Shown here piece after piece: positions 17,912 through 26,284 of a stretch of 64,000 bases of DNA. The notes beneath the pieces are model-generated. The model was not told where the DNA came from and searched no databases. It was given only the letters and a program-made list of their open reading frames with translations. The translations under genes and the position numbers were made by a program. The DNA comes from Bacteroidota bacterium (GTDB taxonomy: Bacteria > Bacteroidota > Bacteroidia > Chitinophagales > Chitinophagaceae). The stretch lies in contig JAUZNZ010000002.1 in assembly GCA_030706735.1 (NCBI GenBank), positions 1-64,000 of the forward strand, read 5' to 3'. The stretch's first letter is position 1. Every line of letters starts with the position of its first letter.

Positions 17912-18571
17912 ATGACTGCTGAACTCGTAATTAAGGTATCGATCGCCGATGACCACAAGATCTTTCGCGACGGTATTAAGATGGCCCTAAAAAACAAAGA
18001 GTACCTGAGGATCCTTTGGGAAGCCGAAGATGGTAGGGACCTGATGCATAAGATGCAAATCAAACGCCCTGACGTACTGCTGATGGATATCAGGATGCCG
18101 GAGGTCGATGGCATCAACGCCATCGGTATGCTTCGGAAAGAATACGAGGAAGTGAAGATCATCGTTTTGACCATGTACGATGATCAGGAAATGATTTCCA
18201 AAATGATGGAAATGGGGGCAAATGCCTACCTGACCAAGACCACGGATCCCGATGAGATCTACCAGGCCATACTTACCTGCATGAACGACGATTTTTATTT
18301 TAACGACCTGGTCAATAAGGCCGTGCTCTCCAAACTCCAGACCAAGCGCCAGGTACGTCAATTCTACCCCAGCCCGATCAAATTCTCGGAAAAGGAGATC
18401 CGCATCCTTAAGCTGCTCGCCGAAGACAAGACGACGGAAGAGATATCCAAAGAGGTTTTTCTCAGCCCCCGCACGATAGAAACGATCAGGCAGAACATGA
18501 AGACCAAGGTCGGCGCCAAAACGATCGCAGGCCTGATCATGTACGGGATGCGTAATAAACTCATAGACTAA
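17912..18571 (+). CDS. NarL/LuxR-type response regulator
   Basis: The 219-residue regulator has a receiver domain with the phosphoacceptor Asp59 (VLLMDIRMP) and Lys in LTKTTDP near 111. A LuxR-type helix-turn-helix (SPRTIETIRQNMKTKVGA near residue 190) follows. No kinase is adjacent on this strand. It is closely similar to the regulator at 19167 and the two are probably a tandem duplication, since their upstream repeats also match. A long hairpin follows the stop codon. Confidence 0.92.
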   Translation: MTAELVIKVSIADDHKIFRDGIKMALKNKEYLRILWEAEDGRDLMHKMQIKRPDVLLMDIRMPEVDGINAIGMLRKEYEEVKIIVLTMYDDQEMISKMMEMGANAYLTKTTDPDEIYQAILTCMNDDFYFNDLVNKAVLSKLQTKRQVRQFYPSPIKFSEKEIRILKLLAEDKTTEEISKEVFLSPRTIETIRQNMKTKVGAKTIAGLIMYGMRNKLID

Positions 18572-18602
18572 GACGGGAACCTTCGCTGAAAGGCATGAAA
18601 AA

Positions 18603-18654
18603 GCCTGCTTTTTTTTGTGTTGTCATCACTTACCGTACACGCAAAAAAGCAGGC
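18603..18654 (+). terminator. long hairpin after the regulator, probable terminator
   Basis: GCCTGCTTTTTT (from 18603) and CAAAAAAGCAGGC (18642-18654) form a 12-13 bp stem with a loop of about 25 bases. It lies 32 bases after the stop codon. The stem itself holds the T run, so it is not a textbook terminator. Confidence 0.5.
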
Positions 18655-18780
18655 AGAATAGCTTAAAAATCTGCGGGTTCAATCAGAATAAGGTTTAATC
18701 AAAGGATTTGGATCACAGTTCCATAGGATTTAGACGATCAGCGCTTTCGATTTATCAGGATAAAGGATCAGTCGGTTAAA

Positions 18781-18891
18781 AAGTTGATTGACATTGGACT
18801 TTGCCTGGGCTTCATAAGATATTGAAAAATTTCTGGACGGTTTCTACTAGGACATTGGATGGTCTGAGGTTGCTAATCCGTCAATCAACTT
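18781..18891 (+). repeat. terminal-inverted-repeat element, copy B
   Basis: A 111-base segment bounded by perfect 12-base inverted repeats AAGTTGATTGAC (18781-18792) and GTCAATCAACTT (18880-18891). It is the direct-orientation partner of copy A. No open reading frame or clear target-site duplication is seen. Confidence 0.75.
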
Positions 18892-19166
18892 GTAAAACAA
18901 AAATAAATGTGAATTACTATGTGGACAAGAGCACAATTGCCCGATTTGCATAATTCGGGTTTTACGGCCTTCCTGGTAAAATAACGATCCGGGGGCCTGT
19001 ATAATTTCGAATTCATTTTCATCAATACCGCTTATCTTCGTTTCTACGTATATTCCGCAATGCACTTTTCTCGTAATTTTCCTATAGTAAGTCTTGCATT
19101 TTTTGCTTCATTTTGCATAGGGACTCTCGCAGTGCCCGGACACCTGTCCTTAAAATACAAAATCGT

Positions 19167-19841
19167 ATGAAAAGACCCGAGTTGAACCAGGCTATCAAGG
19201 TAGCTATCGCCGATGATCATGCCCTTTTCAGGGCCGGCGTAAAGACCGCCCTTTCCGTCAAGAAGGACGTCGAACTGGTTGCCGAAGCCGATAATGGTAT
19301 GCAATTGCTGAACCTGCTGAAACACGTAGAGCCCGACGTAATTCTACTCGATATCCAAATGCCCATCATGGATGGCATCCAAACGCTTCCGGAGATCAGA
19401 AAAGAGCATCCTCATGTCAAGGTGATCATCCTTTCCATGCATAATGACCATTCTATGATCTCCAAGTTGATGGAGATCGGCGCCAACTCTTATTTGACCA
19501 AGAATTCCGATTCGGAAACCATCTATCAGGCGATCAAGACCTGCTATGAGCAGGAATTTTTCTTTAATGAACTGACAAACAAGGCTTTACTTACTGGCTT
19601 GCGCACCAAGAGGCCTGAGATCGGCGCCCCTCACGACGTCAATCTTACGGAAAAAGAGCTGACGGTGCTGAAACTAATGTGCGAGGAAAAGACGACCAAG
19701 GAGATCGCAGATATTGTCGATATCAGCCCGCGCACGGTAGAGGCCATTCGCGACAAGCTCAAGACCAAGACAGGGGCAAAGTCCATGGCCGGTTTGGTCA
19801 TGTACGCAGTAAAGCATGGTATCATCGAACAACAACAATAA
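19167..19841 (+). CDS. NarL/LuxR-type response regulator
   Basis: The 224-residue regulator has a receiver domain with phosphoacceptor Asp62 (ILLDIQMP), Lys in LTKNSDS near 114, and a LuxR-type helix-turn-helix ([15 protein letters not shown] near residue 190). The ATG at 19167 is chosen because the frame upstream shows no receiver homology. It is a paralog of the regulators at 14306 and 17912, without a neighbouring kinase. The aminotransferase gene begins 30 bases downstream. Confidence 0.92.
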   Translation: MKRPELNQAIKVAIADDHALFRAGVKTALSVKKDVELVAEADNGMQLLNLLKHVEPDVILLDIQMPIMDGIQTLPEIRKEHPHVKVIILSMHNDHSMISKLMEIGANSYLTKNSDSETIYQAIKTCYEQEFFFNELTNKALLTGLRTKRPEIGAPHDVNLTEKELTVLKLMCEEKTTKEIADIVDISPRTVEAIRDKLKTKTGAKSMAGLVMYAVKHGIIEQQQ

Positions 19842-19871
19842 CCGGTGCATGCCGGCTATACGACCGGGGTA

Positions 19872-20720
19872 ATGACCTACCTGAACTTTAACGGATCGAT
19901 CCTTCCTGCCGGCACAGCAATAATCACTGCCGATAATCCTGGCTTTCGTTTCGGGGATGGGCTTTTCGAGACCATTCGGATGGTGGACCGCCAACTTCTC
20001 CTTTCCGGGTACCACCTTGACAGATTATACGCCGGTGCCCAATTTCTCGGCTTTGACCTGACTTCGTTCCCTTCACGTGATGATCTCTCCGCAAGGATAC
20101 GGGCGGTATGCGACCAGAACGGCCACGGACCGAGGGCCAGGGTACGGCTGACGATCTTTCGTCAGGATCAGAGCCCGCTTGAGCCGCAGAACCAGGTTCC
20201 CGGCTGCCTGATCCAATCCTGGCCCCTGGGGAATCCTGAAAAGTACGACAGGGGCAACGGCTTGACCCTCGGCATCTTCCACGGCGGCCGGAAATCCTGC
20301 GACCTGTACGCCAATCTGAAATCGAATAATTACCTCATCTACACCCAGGCCGCCAGCTTCGCCCAACGGGAAGGATGGGACGATTGCCTCATACTTAACA
20401 GCCACGACCGCATTGCGGACAGCTCGATCTCCAACTTCTTCTATTGCCGCGATGGCAGACTTTACACCCCCCCACTCACGGAGGGCTGCGTGGCAGGGGT
20501 CATGAGGAGGTTCTTACTCGAGATCCTGCCTGGAGCCGGATTTCCCATTGAGGAAAAGAGGGTCATACCAGCAGACCTGGAATCTGCCGACGAGGTATTC
20601 CTTACCAATGCCATCCGTGGGATCAGGAGGGTGGGCCGCTTTAACGATACCCTGTTTGGCCATGAACTGACGGACCAGGTAGACGCGGTCCTGAATAAAT
20701 ATCTGCATTTTCCCCGATGA
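19872..20720 (+). CDS. class IV aminotransferase (ADC lyase/branched-chain/D-amino acid type)
   Basis: The 282-residue PLP enzyme has FGDGLFETIR near residue 27, the PLP-binding Lys in YANLKSNNYL near residue 151, and the late EVFLTNAIRGIRRV motif near residue 245. The TNAIRG motif and single-domain length resemble aminodeoxychorismate lyase (PabC), which makes 4-aminobenzoate, but class IV specificity is hard to call. The ATG at 19872 is chosen over an in-frame GTG at 19845. It couples to the photolyase gene by an ATGA overlap. Confidence 0.87.
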   Translation: MTYLNFNGSILPAGTAIITADNPGFRFGDGLFETIRMVDRQLLLSGYHLDRLYAGAQFLGFDLTSFPSRDDLSARIRAVCDQNGHGPRARVRLTIFRQDQSPLEPQNQVPGCLIQSWPLGNPEKYDRGNGLTLGIFHGGRKSCDLYANLKSNNYLIYTQAASFAQREGWDDCLILNSHDRIADSSISNFFYCRDGRLYTPPLTEGCVAGVMRRFLLEILPGAGFPIEEKRVIPADLESADEVFLTNAIRGIRRVGRFNDTLFGHELTDQVDAVLNKYLHFPR

Positions 20721-22057
20721 CCGCAACAACGGAATTATACATGAAGCCGTCAGTTTCTGTTTTCTGGTTCCGTCGCGACCTTCGGCTCGAGGACAATGCG
20801 GGCCTTTACCATGCTCTACGATCCGGCAGCCCGGTGTTGCCGATTTTCATCTTTGACCGGAATATACTGGACAAACTGAACGACAAGGCCGACCGGCGCG
20901 TGGAATTCATCCACACGGCCCTGGTGGAAATGCAGGCCCAACTCGTCGGCCTGGGTTCCAGCCTGGAATGGTTCCACAATGATCCGCCCGGAGCCTGGAG
21001 GCAATTGTTGTCAAATTTCACCATCACGGGGGTCTTCGCCAATGAGGACTATGAACCTTATGCGAGGGATCGGGATGAGTCCGTCAAACGATTGCTGTCG
21101 GAAAACGGGGTGGTTCTTTATTTGTTCAAGGATCAGGTGATATTCAGTAAGGAGGAAGTGCGTAAAGACGACGGGCAGCCCTATACAGTCTATACCCCTT
21201 ATCGCCGAAGGTGGATGGCGCGATGGAATGAGTCCCGCCAATCCTCATATCCCACAAACGAATACCACGAACACTTCTATCGCCGGCCGGCCCGGCCTCT
21301 GCCTCCGTTGGAGTATTTCGGCTTTATTGGGACCGGAAGCCCTTTTCCCCGGAAAACCCTGAGCGAAGATCTGCTGGCAAAATATGCAGATCAGCGTGAT
21401 TACCCGGGTATTCAGGGCACGAGCCGGTTGAGCGTTCACCTCCGCTTTGGCACCTGCAGTATCCGCGATCTGGTTCGACGGGCATCCGCGGCCGGCGGAA
21501 ACTACCTGAACGAACTGATCTGGCGGGAATTTTACCAGATGATCCTTTGGCATTTCCCGGAGGTAGGGAAGGGCAAGTCATTCAAGCCCGCTTACGACTG
21601 GATCAGGTGGCGCAACAAGGAGGATGAATTTGAAAAATGGCGACTGGGCATGACAGGCTATCCGATCGTCGACGCCGGCATGCGGGAGTTGAACTCGACA
21701 GGGTTCATGCACAATCGGGTCCGGATGATCGTGGCTTCATTCCTGACCAGGCATTTGTTGATCGACTGGCGTTGGGGGGAGGCCTGGTTTGCCGCCAAGC
21801 TTCTGGATTTCGACCTGGCCGCGAACAATGGCGGCTGGCAATGGGCGGCCGGTTGCGGATGTGACGCGGCGCCGTATTTCCGGGTGTTCAACCCGGAGCT
21901 GCAAACCAGGAAATTCGATCTGCAACGTTCGTATGTGAGCCGCTGGGTTCCTGAATTCCAAAGTGCCGGCTACCCAAGGCCGGTGGTGGATCACGCCTTT
22001 GCCCGTAAACGGGCGCTGGAAGTTTACAGGCAGGCGCTGCAGCGTACGACGGATTAG
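20717..22057 (+). CDS. phrB: deoxyribodipyrimidine photolyase (class I)
   Basis: The 446-residue flavoprotein has the photolyase N-terminal domain (VFWFRRDLRLEDN near residue 12) and the FAD-binding domain with TGYPIVDAGMRELNSTG and the NNGGWQWAAGCGCDAAPYFR segment, given here as NNGGWQWAAG. It repairs cyclobutane pyrimidine dimers using light. The ATG at 20717 overlaps the previous stop; an internal ATG at 20741 (MKPSV) would fit the family start equally well. The stop is one base from the converging mqnD stop. Confidence 0.95.
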   Translation: MTATTELYMKPSVSVFWFRRDLRLEDNAGLYHALRSGSPVLPIFIFDRNILDKLNDKADRRVEFIHTALVEMQAQLVGLGSSLEWFHNDPPGAWRQLLSNFTITGVFANEDYEPYARDRDESVKRLLSENGVVLYLFKDQVIFSKEEVRKDDGQPYTVYTPYRRRWMARWNESRQSSYPTNEYHEHFYRRPARPLPPLEYFGFIGTGSPFPRKTLSEDLLAKYADQRDYPGIQGTSRLSVHLRFGTCSIRDLVRRASAAGGNYLNELIWREFYQMILWHFPEVGKGKSFKPAYDWIRWRNKEDEFEKWRLGMTGYPIVDAGMRELNSTGFMHNRVRMIVASFLTRHLLIDWRWGEAWFAAKLLDFDLAANNGGWQWAAGCGCDAAPYFRVFNPELQTRKFDLQRSYVSRWVPEFQSAGYPRPVVDHAFARKRALEVYRQALQRTTD

Positions 22058-22058
22058 C

Positions 22059-22907
22059 TCAGTTCATGGGCTCACCTGGCATGTCAGCGGCGATCTGCAT
22101 GAGGGTTCGGATCGCGTTTCTTCCATCGTCTCCCAGGGTCAGCGAATAATTATTGACATAGAGGTCGATATGCTGGCGCATGACGCGCTCATCCATTTCC
22201 TGCGCATGCTGCACCACGTAATCGGGCAGCATCGGGTAACGTTCAAAAGCATGTTCGAGGCTCCTCCTGATGAGCGTATTCACCTGCCCGCGGAGTGCGT
22301 TGCCATGCTTGCGCTTCATCACAATCCCGCCCAACGGTATCGGACCGCCCGTCCTCGTCTCCCAATACTCACCAAGGTCCACAAGTTTCACCAGCCCCCT
22401 TTGCTGATAGGTAAAGCGGTTTTCATGAATGATCACGCCGCAATCTACCCTTCCGGAAAGTACGGCATCTTCGATGCCGGAAAAAACCATGAATTCCTTG
22501 CGCCGGGCTTCCGGAAAAGCGAGGGTGAAAAGGAGGTGGGCGGTAGTATGCCTCCCCGGGATGGCCACACAGGAACGGCCGATGCGGACCGGATCCAAAC
22601 CAGCCATGCCGGCGGGGCCCGAAGATCCTTCTCCGTATCCGGCTTTGGAGACCAACAGCGGCCCTACACCCTTTCCCAGCGCCCCGCCGGAGTCCAGCAG
22701 TTCATAGGATGAGGTCAGCAGGGGCAATACGCCATAGCTGACCTTGCTGATATCCAGCCGTTCCTCCAGACTCCATTGGTTAAGGGTTTCAACGTCTTCC
22801 AGAAAGACCTCCAGATCGAGGCCGGACGTGTCGATCTTCTTGTTGACCAGTGCGTCGAAAATAAAGGTGTCGTTGGGGCAGGGACTGAATCCGAGCGTTA
22901 ATTTCAT
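22059..22907 (-). CDS. mqnD: 1,4-dihydroxy-6-naphthoate synthase
   Basis: The 282-residue protein begins with the MqnD signature GFSPCPNDTFIFDALV near residue 6. A conserved SYGVLPLL segment follows near residue 57. MqnD cleaves cyclic dehypoxanthine futalosine in the futalosine route to menaquinone. It follows mqnB with an ATGA overlap, so the two are coupled. Their presence shows that menaquinone is made by this route rather than by the MenF-MenB route. Confidence 0.94.
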   Translation of the reverse strand: MKLTLGFSPCPNDTFIFDALVNKKIDTSGLDLEVFLEDVETLNQWSLEERLDISKVSYGVLPLLTSSYELLDSGGALGKGVGPLLVSKAGYGEGSSGPAGMAGLDPVRIGRSCVAIPGRHTTAHLLFTLAFPEARRKEFMVFSGIEDAVLSGRVDCGVIIHENRFTYQQRGLVKLVDLGEYWETRTGGPIPLGGIVMKRKHGNALRGQVNTLIRRSLEHAFERYPMLPDYVVQHAQEMDERVMRQHIDLYVNNYSLTLGDDGRNAIRTLMQIAADMPGEPMN

Positions 22908-23620
22908 GAATGATCATTTTTTCCCGGCAGATCACCGTGGAGTAAGCTTTGCATTTCCCCGCCGGTACCTGTCAGCCGGGTCAACAGATCGATCAGTGTG
23001 CTGTTAAGGGTATCCAGTGCCGTCCCGATGTTCCACCTGGCCTTATCCCTGATACCGATCGCATTGGAGACGCTCCGGATCTGCAAAAAAGCAATATTCT
23101 GTTGCAGACAGGTATAATGGAGCGCAGCGCCTTCCATGCTCTCAACAACCGGCCTCATATTTTGTTGTAGCCAACGTATACGGTCCGGGTCGGTGCTGAT
23201 TTCGTTGACGGTGACCCCGCGAACCCTTTCGAGACCCGTGAAGCCAAGCAATTTGGAATAGGGGTTCACGAGCAATCCGTTGGAAAAAGGCGGCGAATCG
23301 CCCGCCTGAAGACCCAGGTCGGTAAGCGTTCTGAATTGACGATCTTCCCAAACACCCAGATCTCCCAGAACCTCTTCCCCGACCACGACCAGATCGCCGG
23401 CCCTCTTATCGGTGAAGCAACCCGCAATCCCCGCCATGATGACCAGATCAGGCCGTCGGGCGATCAGGCTGTGCGTGAGCGAATAGGTGGCAGCCAGTGA
23501 GCCGACTCCCGTAGTAACGACCGAAGTTTCATGCCCGCCGGGAAGGAACGACGATCTTTCCAGGAAGGAACAAAGGGGCTGAATTTCAGGCGCGGTGGCG
23601 GAGGCCAACAGGATATACAT
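22904..23620 (-). CDS. mqnB: futalosine hydrolase
   Basis: The 238-residue protein belongs to the nucleoside phosphorylase fold: VTTGVGSLAATYSL near residue 35, MAGIAGCF near residue 61, and a late SMEGAALHYTCLQ active-site segment. With mqnD adjacent the futalosine role is well supported; MTA/SAH nucleosidase is the alternative. The ATG lies 4 bases after a GATATTTG box that resembles the -7 element, so the transcript may be leaderless. Confidence 0.92.
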   Translation of the reverse strand: MYILLASATAPEIQPLCSFLERSSFLPGGHETSVVTTGVGSLAATYSLTHSLIARRPDLVIMAGIAGCFTDKRAGDLVVVGEEVLGDLGVWEDRQFRTLTDLGLQAGDSPPFSNGLLVNPYSKLLGFTGLERVRGVTVNEISTDPDRIRWLQQNMRPVVESMEGAALHYTCLQQNIAFLQIRSVSNAIGIRDKARWNIGTALDTLNSTLIDLLTRLTGTGGEMQSLLHGDLPGKNDHS

Positions 23621-23697
23621 GTTGCAAATATCGGGGGAATGGCCCGCATCTCTATAAACCCTAACTTTGCGGCAATTTTTTACGTTAATTACAGCGT

Positions 23698-24105
23698 ATG
23701 GTGTATTTGACCCGTGTAGAGCATTTTAATGCCGCACACCGGCTGTTTAATCCGGGCTGGAGCCGGGAGCGGAATGAGTCCGTCTTCGGAAGATGCGCCA
23801 ATGAGAACTGGCACGGGCACAATTATGAGCTCTTCGTGACCATTAAGGGCGAGCCGGACCCCGATACCGGGTTTCTGTTCGACGCCAAGCGCCTTAGCGA
23901 ACTGATCAATGAACATGTGCTTGAAAAGCTGGATCATCGGAACCTGAATATGGATGTGGACTTCATGACCGGCAAAATGTGCTCTACGGAAAACCTTGCG
24001 ATCGGCATATGGCAACAGCTGGAGCCGCTCCTGCAAGGGAATATCCGGCTGCATTGTATTAAATTATATGAGACGCCCAGGATATTCGTTGAATATTATG
24101 GCTAG
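23698..24105 (+). CDS. 6-pyruvoyltetrahydropterin synthase / QueD family, copy 1
   Basis: The 135-residue protein has the T-fold family residues: HFNAAHRL with a zinc-binding His near residue 9, the catalytic Cys in GRCANENWHGHNYE near residue 34, and zinc His in HGH. The five-residue gap between Cys and HGH resembles eukaryotic-type PTPS rather than the three-residue gap of E. coli QueD. A late LYETPRIFVEYYG holds the substrate-binding Glu. It could make 6-pyruvoyltetrahydropterin or 6-carboxytetrahydropterin. TAACTTTG at 23662-23669 may be its -7 box. Confidence 0.9.
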   Translation: MVYLTRVEHFNAAHRLFNPGWSRERNESVFGRCANENWHGHNYELFVTIKGEPDPDTGFLFDAKRLSELINEHVLEKLDHRNLNMDVDFMTGKMCSTENLAIGIWQQLEPLLQGNIRLHCIKLYETPRIFVEYYG

Positions 24106-24143
24106 CGCCGGGGGCCAGGTAATAGTAAACTTAAAAAAGCAAG

Positions 24144-24171
24144 CTTGCAGCTCGGGGCTTGTGACTTGTAG
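24144..24171 (+). repeat. heptad repeat CTTGYAG, four units
   Basis: Four consecutive 7-base units read CTTGCAG, CTCGGGG, CTTGTGA and CTTGTAG, ending two bases before the ATG of the second PTPS gene. The same unit recurs at 28010-28030 before another start codon. Confidence 0.6.
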
Positions 24172-24173
24172 TT

Positions 24174-24593
24174 ATGAGAAGAGTGGCGGTTTTTCGAAAA
24201 GAGCATTTCAATGCGGCACATCGCTTGTTCAATCCGGCCTGGGACGACCGGAAGAACGGGGAGGTGTTCGGAAAGTGCGCATATCCTAATTACCATGGCC
24301 ATAATTATGAGGTCATTGTAAGAGTGATCGGTGTGCCCGATCCCGTGACGGGTTTCCTGATCGATATGAAGGTGCTATCCGGTATCATCAGGGAAGCGGT
24401 ACTCGATAAGTTCGATCATAAGAACCTCAATCTCGACACGCCGTATTTCAGGAACGTCAATCCAACCGCAGAGAATATCGTCATGGTGATCTATGATCTG
24501 CTCCGGGAGCGGATCGATCCGGCGCTTGAACTCCAGGTGCGCCTATATGAGACAGAAAGGAATTTTGTGGAGTACCCGGTTGACAAAGAGTAG
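24174..24593 (+). CDS. 6-pyruvoyltetrahydropterin synthase / QueD family, copy 2
   Basis: The 139-residue paralog of the preceding gene shares [27 protein letters not shown] with catalytic Cys, [10 protein letters not shown] and a late [12 protein letters not shown]. All zinc and catalytic positions are kept, so both copies look active. One may serve a pterin cofactor and the other 7-deazaguanine synthesis, since folE follows at 24625 and queE lies at 45265. The 68-base gap before it holds a heptad repeat. Confidence 0.9.
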   Translation: MRRVAVFRKEHFNAAHRLFNPAWDDRKNGEVFGKCAYPNYHGHNYEVIVRVIGVPDPVTGFLIDMKVLSGIIREAVLDKFDHKNLNLDTPYFRNVNPTAENIVMVIYDLLRERIDPALELQVRLYETERNFVEYPVDKE

Positions 24594-24624
24594 GTATCCG
24601 GCTGACAAACTTAAACAGACGAAC

Positions 24625-25221
24625 ATGTCTTACAGGAAAATAGAGGAATACGACCCGAAAACCACGGCCTCCTTGACCGCCCACTACCGCGACTGCCTTG
24701 GACAACTGGGCGAAGATCCTGCGCGCGAGGGACTATTGATGACGCCGGAACGTGTGGCGAAGGCGATGCAGTTCATGACCCAGGGCTATCAGCAGGATGC
24801 CCGCGCGATCCTGAACTCGGCTAAGTTCCATGAGGACGTGAGTGAAATGATACTCGTCAAGGATATTGAGTTGTACAGTCTTTGCGAGCATCATATGCTG
24901 CCGTTCTTCGGGAAAGCCCACGTGGCGTATATCCCTAACGGATGGATAACCGGCCTGAGCAAGGTCGCCCGGGTAGTGGACATCTATTCCCGACGCCTGC
25001 AGGTGCAGGAACGGCTTACCACGCAAATCCTCCATGCCATCAAAGAGACGCTTAATCCACTCGGCGTTGCGGTGGTGATCGAAGCCTCACACCTGTGCAT
25101 GATGATGCGCGGCGTGCAGAAACAAAATTCGGTAACCACCACTTCGGCATTCTGGGGCGAGTTTGAAAAGAACGAAACCCGCAGCGAATTCACCAAGCTG
25201 ATCTCCGGAAAGTTGCACTGA
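24625..25221 (+). CDS. folE: GTP cyclohydrolase I
   Basis: The 198-residue enzyme has the FolE zinc and active-site motifs: [12 protein letters not shown] near residue 91, [23 protein letters not shown] given as GLSKVARVV near 118, and the zinc Cys in HLCMMMRG near 161. It converts GTP to 7,8-dihydroneopterin triphosphate, the shared substrate of folate, pterin and 7-deazaguanine pathways. The ATG at 24625 (MSYRK) is chosen because the upstream frame overlaps the PTPS gene and lacks homology. Confidence 0.96.
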   Translation: MSYRKIEEYDPKTTASLTAHYRDCLGQLGEDPAREGLLMTPERVAKAMQFMTQGYQQDARAILNSAKFHEDVSEMILVKDIELYSLCEHHMLPFFGKAHVAYIPNGWITGLSKVARVVDIYSRRLQVQERLTTQILHAIKETLNPLGVAVVIEASHLCMMMRGVQKQNSVTTTSAFWGEFEKNETRSEFTKLISGKLH

Positions 25222-25302
25222 TCCTCGCTCCCGGGCGCTCCGCCGGTTGATTGCACGCCCGATTTCACGAACTTGCCGCATCCTCGCCCGGCAAAATTTT
25301 CT

Positions 25303-25333
25303 TTGCTCAATTCCGCGCTTTGTGGCATATTTG
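25303..25333 (+). promoter_or_regulatory. probable promoter of fabD
   Basis: TTG (25303-25305), a 20-base spacer and CATATTTG (25326-25333) match the phylum consensus with one mismatch in the -7 box. The ATG follows about 51 bases later. Confidence 0.55.
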
Positions 25334-25384
25334 CGGTTTTAACTCCAGAGGAAGCTGACCGTTGGGGGATCTAAAAATATCCAG

Positions 25385-26275
25385 ATGAAGCACGCATATG
25401 TTTTTCCGGGGCAAGGTTCGCAGTTTCCGGGAATGGGAAAGAATCTCTATGATACGAGCGCTTTTGCGAAGAAGCTGTTCGAGCAGGCCAACGAGATCGT
25501 AGGATTCCGCATCTCTGACATCATGTTCGGCGGCTCGGATTCCGAATTGAAACAAACCGCTGTTACGCAACCCGCCGTATTCATTCATGCCGTCATCGCC
25601 TTTAAAGGGGTCGGAAATATCCGCCCCGATATGGTGGCGGGACACTCTCTCGGAGAATTGTCCGCGCTGGTGGCTGCCGGCGTATTGAGTTTTGAGGACG
25701 GATTGAACCTGGTTTGCATTCGCGCCCGGGCCATGCAACGCGCCTGCGAGTTGGTGCCTTCGACCATGGCTGCCATATTGGGCCTGGAGGATGGTGTAGT
25801 GGAAGGGATTTGCGAAGACGTGCAACGGGAGCTCGATGAGGTGGTCGTTCCGGCCAACTACAATTGCCCCGGCCAATTGGTGATCAGCGGCACGCTGAAC
25901 GCCGTAGAATCCGCCAGGACTCGTCTGAAAAATGCCGGCGCACGCAAATCGCTTCAGCTATCCGTGGAAGGGGCATTCCATTCCCCGCTGATGGAGCCTG
26001 CACGCGAAGTCTTCAGTGCGGCCATCGCCAAGACCTCTTTTTATACGCCTAACTGCCCTATTTATCAGAATATAGTAGCTCGCGCGATCGTCGATAAGGA
26101 AGAGATCAAAAAGAACCTCATCGATCAGCTGACCGGCGCCGTCCGGTGGACTCAAAGCGTTCAGGCCATGATCCAGGATGGCGCATCCCGATTTACGGAA
26201 ATAGGCCCGGGAAAGGTCTTGCACAAACTGATCCATACGATTAATAAGGAAATGCAGCTTGAAGGAGTTAGCTGA
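25385..26275 (+). CDS. fabD: malonyl-CoA:ACP transacylase
   Basis: The 296-residue enzyme has the acyl transferase signatures: FPGQGSQFPGMGK near residue 6, the nucleophilic Ser in GHSLGE near residue 84, and catalytic His in GAFHSPLM near residue 198. It loads malonate onto acyl carrier protein for fatty acid synthesis. Length is typical. It stands alone; the GNAT gene converges 9 bases after its stop. fabH is nearby on the other strand. Confidence 0.96.
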   Translation: MKHAYVFPGQGSQFPGMGKNLYDTSAFAKKLFEQANEIVGFRISDIMFGGSDSELKQTAVTQPAVFIHAVIAFKGVGNIRPDMVAGHSLGELSALVAAGVLSFEDGLNLVCIRARAMQRACELVPSTMAAILGLEDGVVEGICEDVQRELDEVVVPANYNCPGQLVISGTLNAVESARTRLKNAGARKSLQLSVEGAFHSPLMEPAREVFSAAIAKTSFYTPNCPIYQNIVARAIVDKEEIKKNLIDQLTGAVRWTQSVQAMIQDGASRFTEIGPGKVLHKLIHTINKEMQLEGVS

Positions 26276-26284
26276 TCCTGCGCG

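Larger units (their letters stand above)
18572..19166. other. non-coding region between two paralogous regulators
   Basis: These 595 bases contain the hairpin at 18603-18654 and repeat copy B at 18781-18891. A second short hairpin (CCCGA / TCGGG around 18941-18960) is also present. No gene is supported. The stretch after copy B resembles the stretch after copy A only weakly. Confidence 0.6.
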
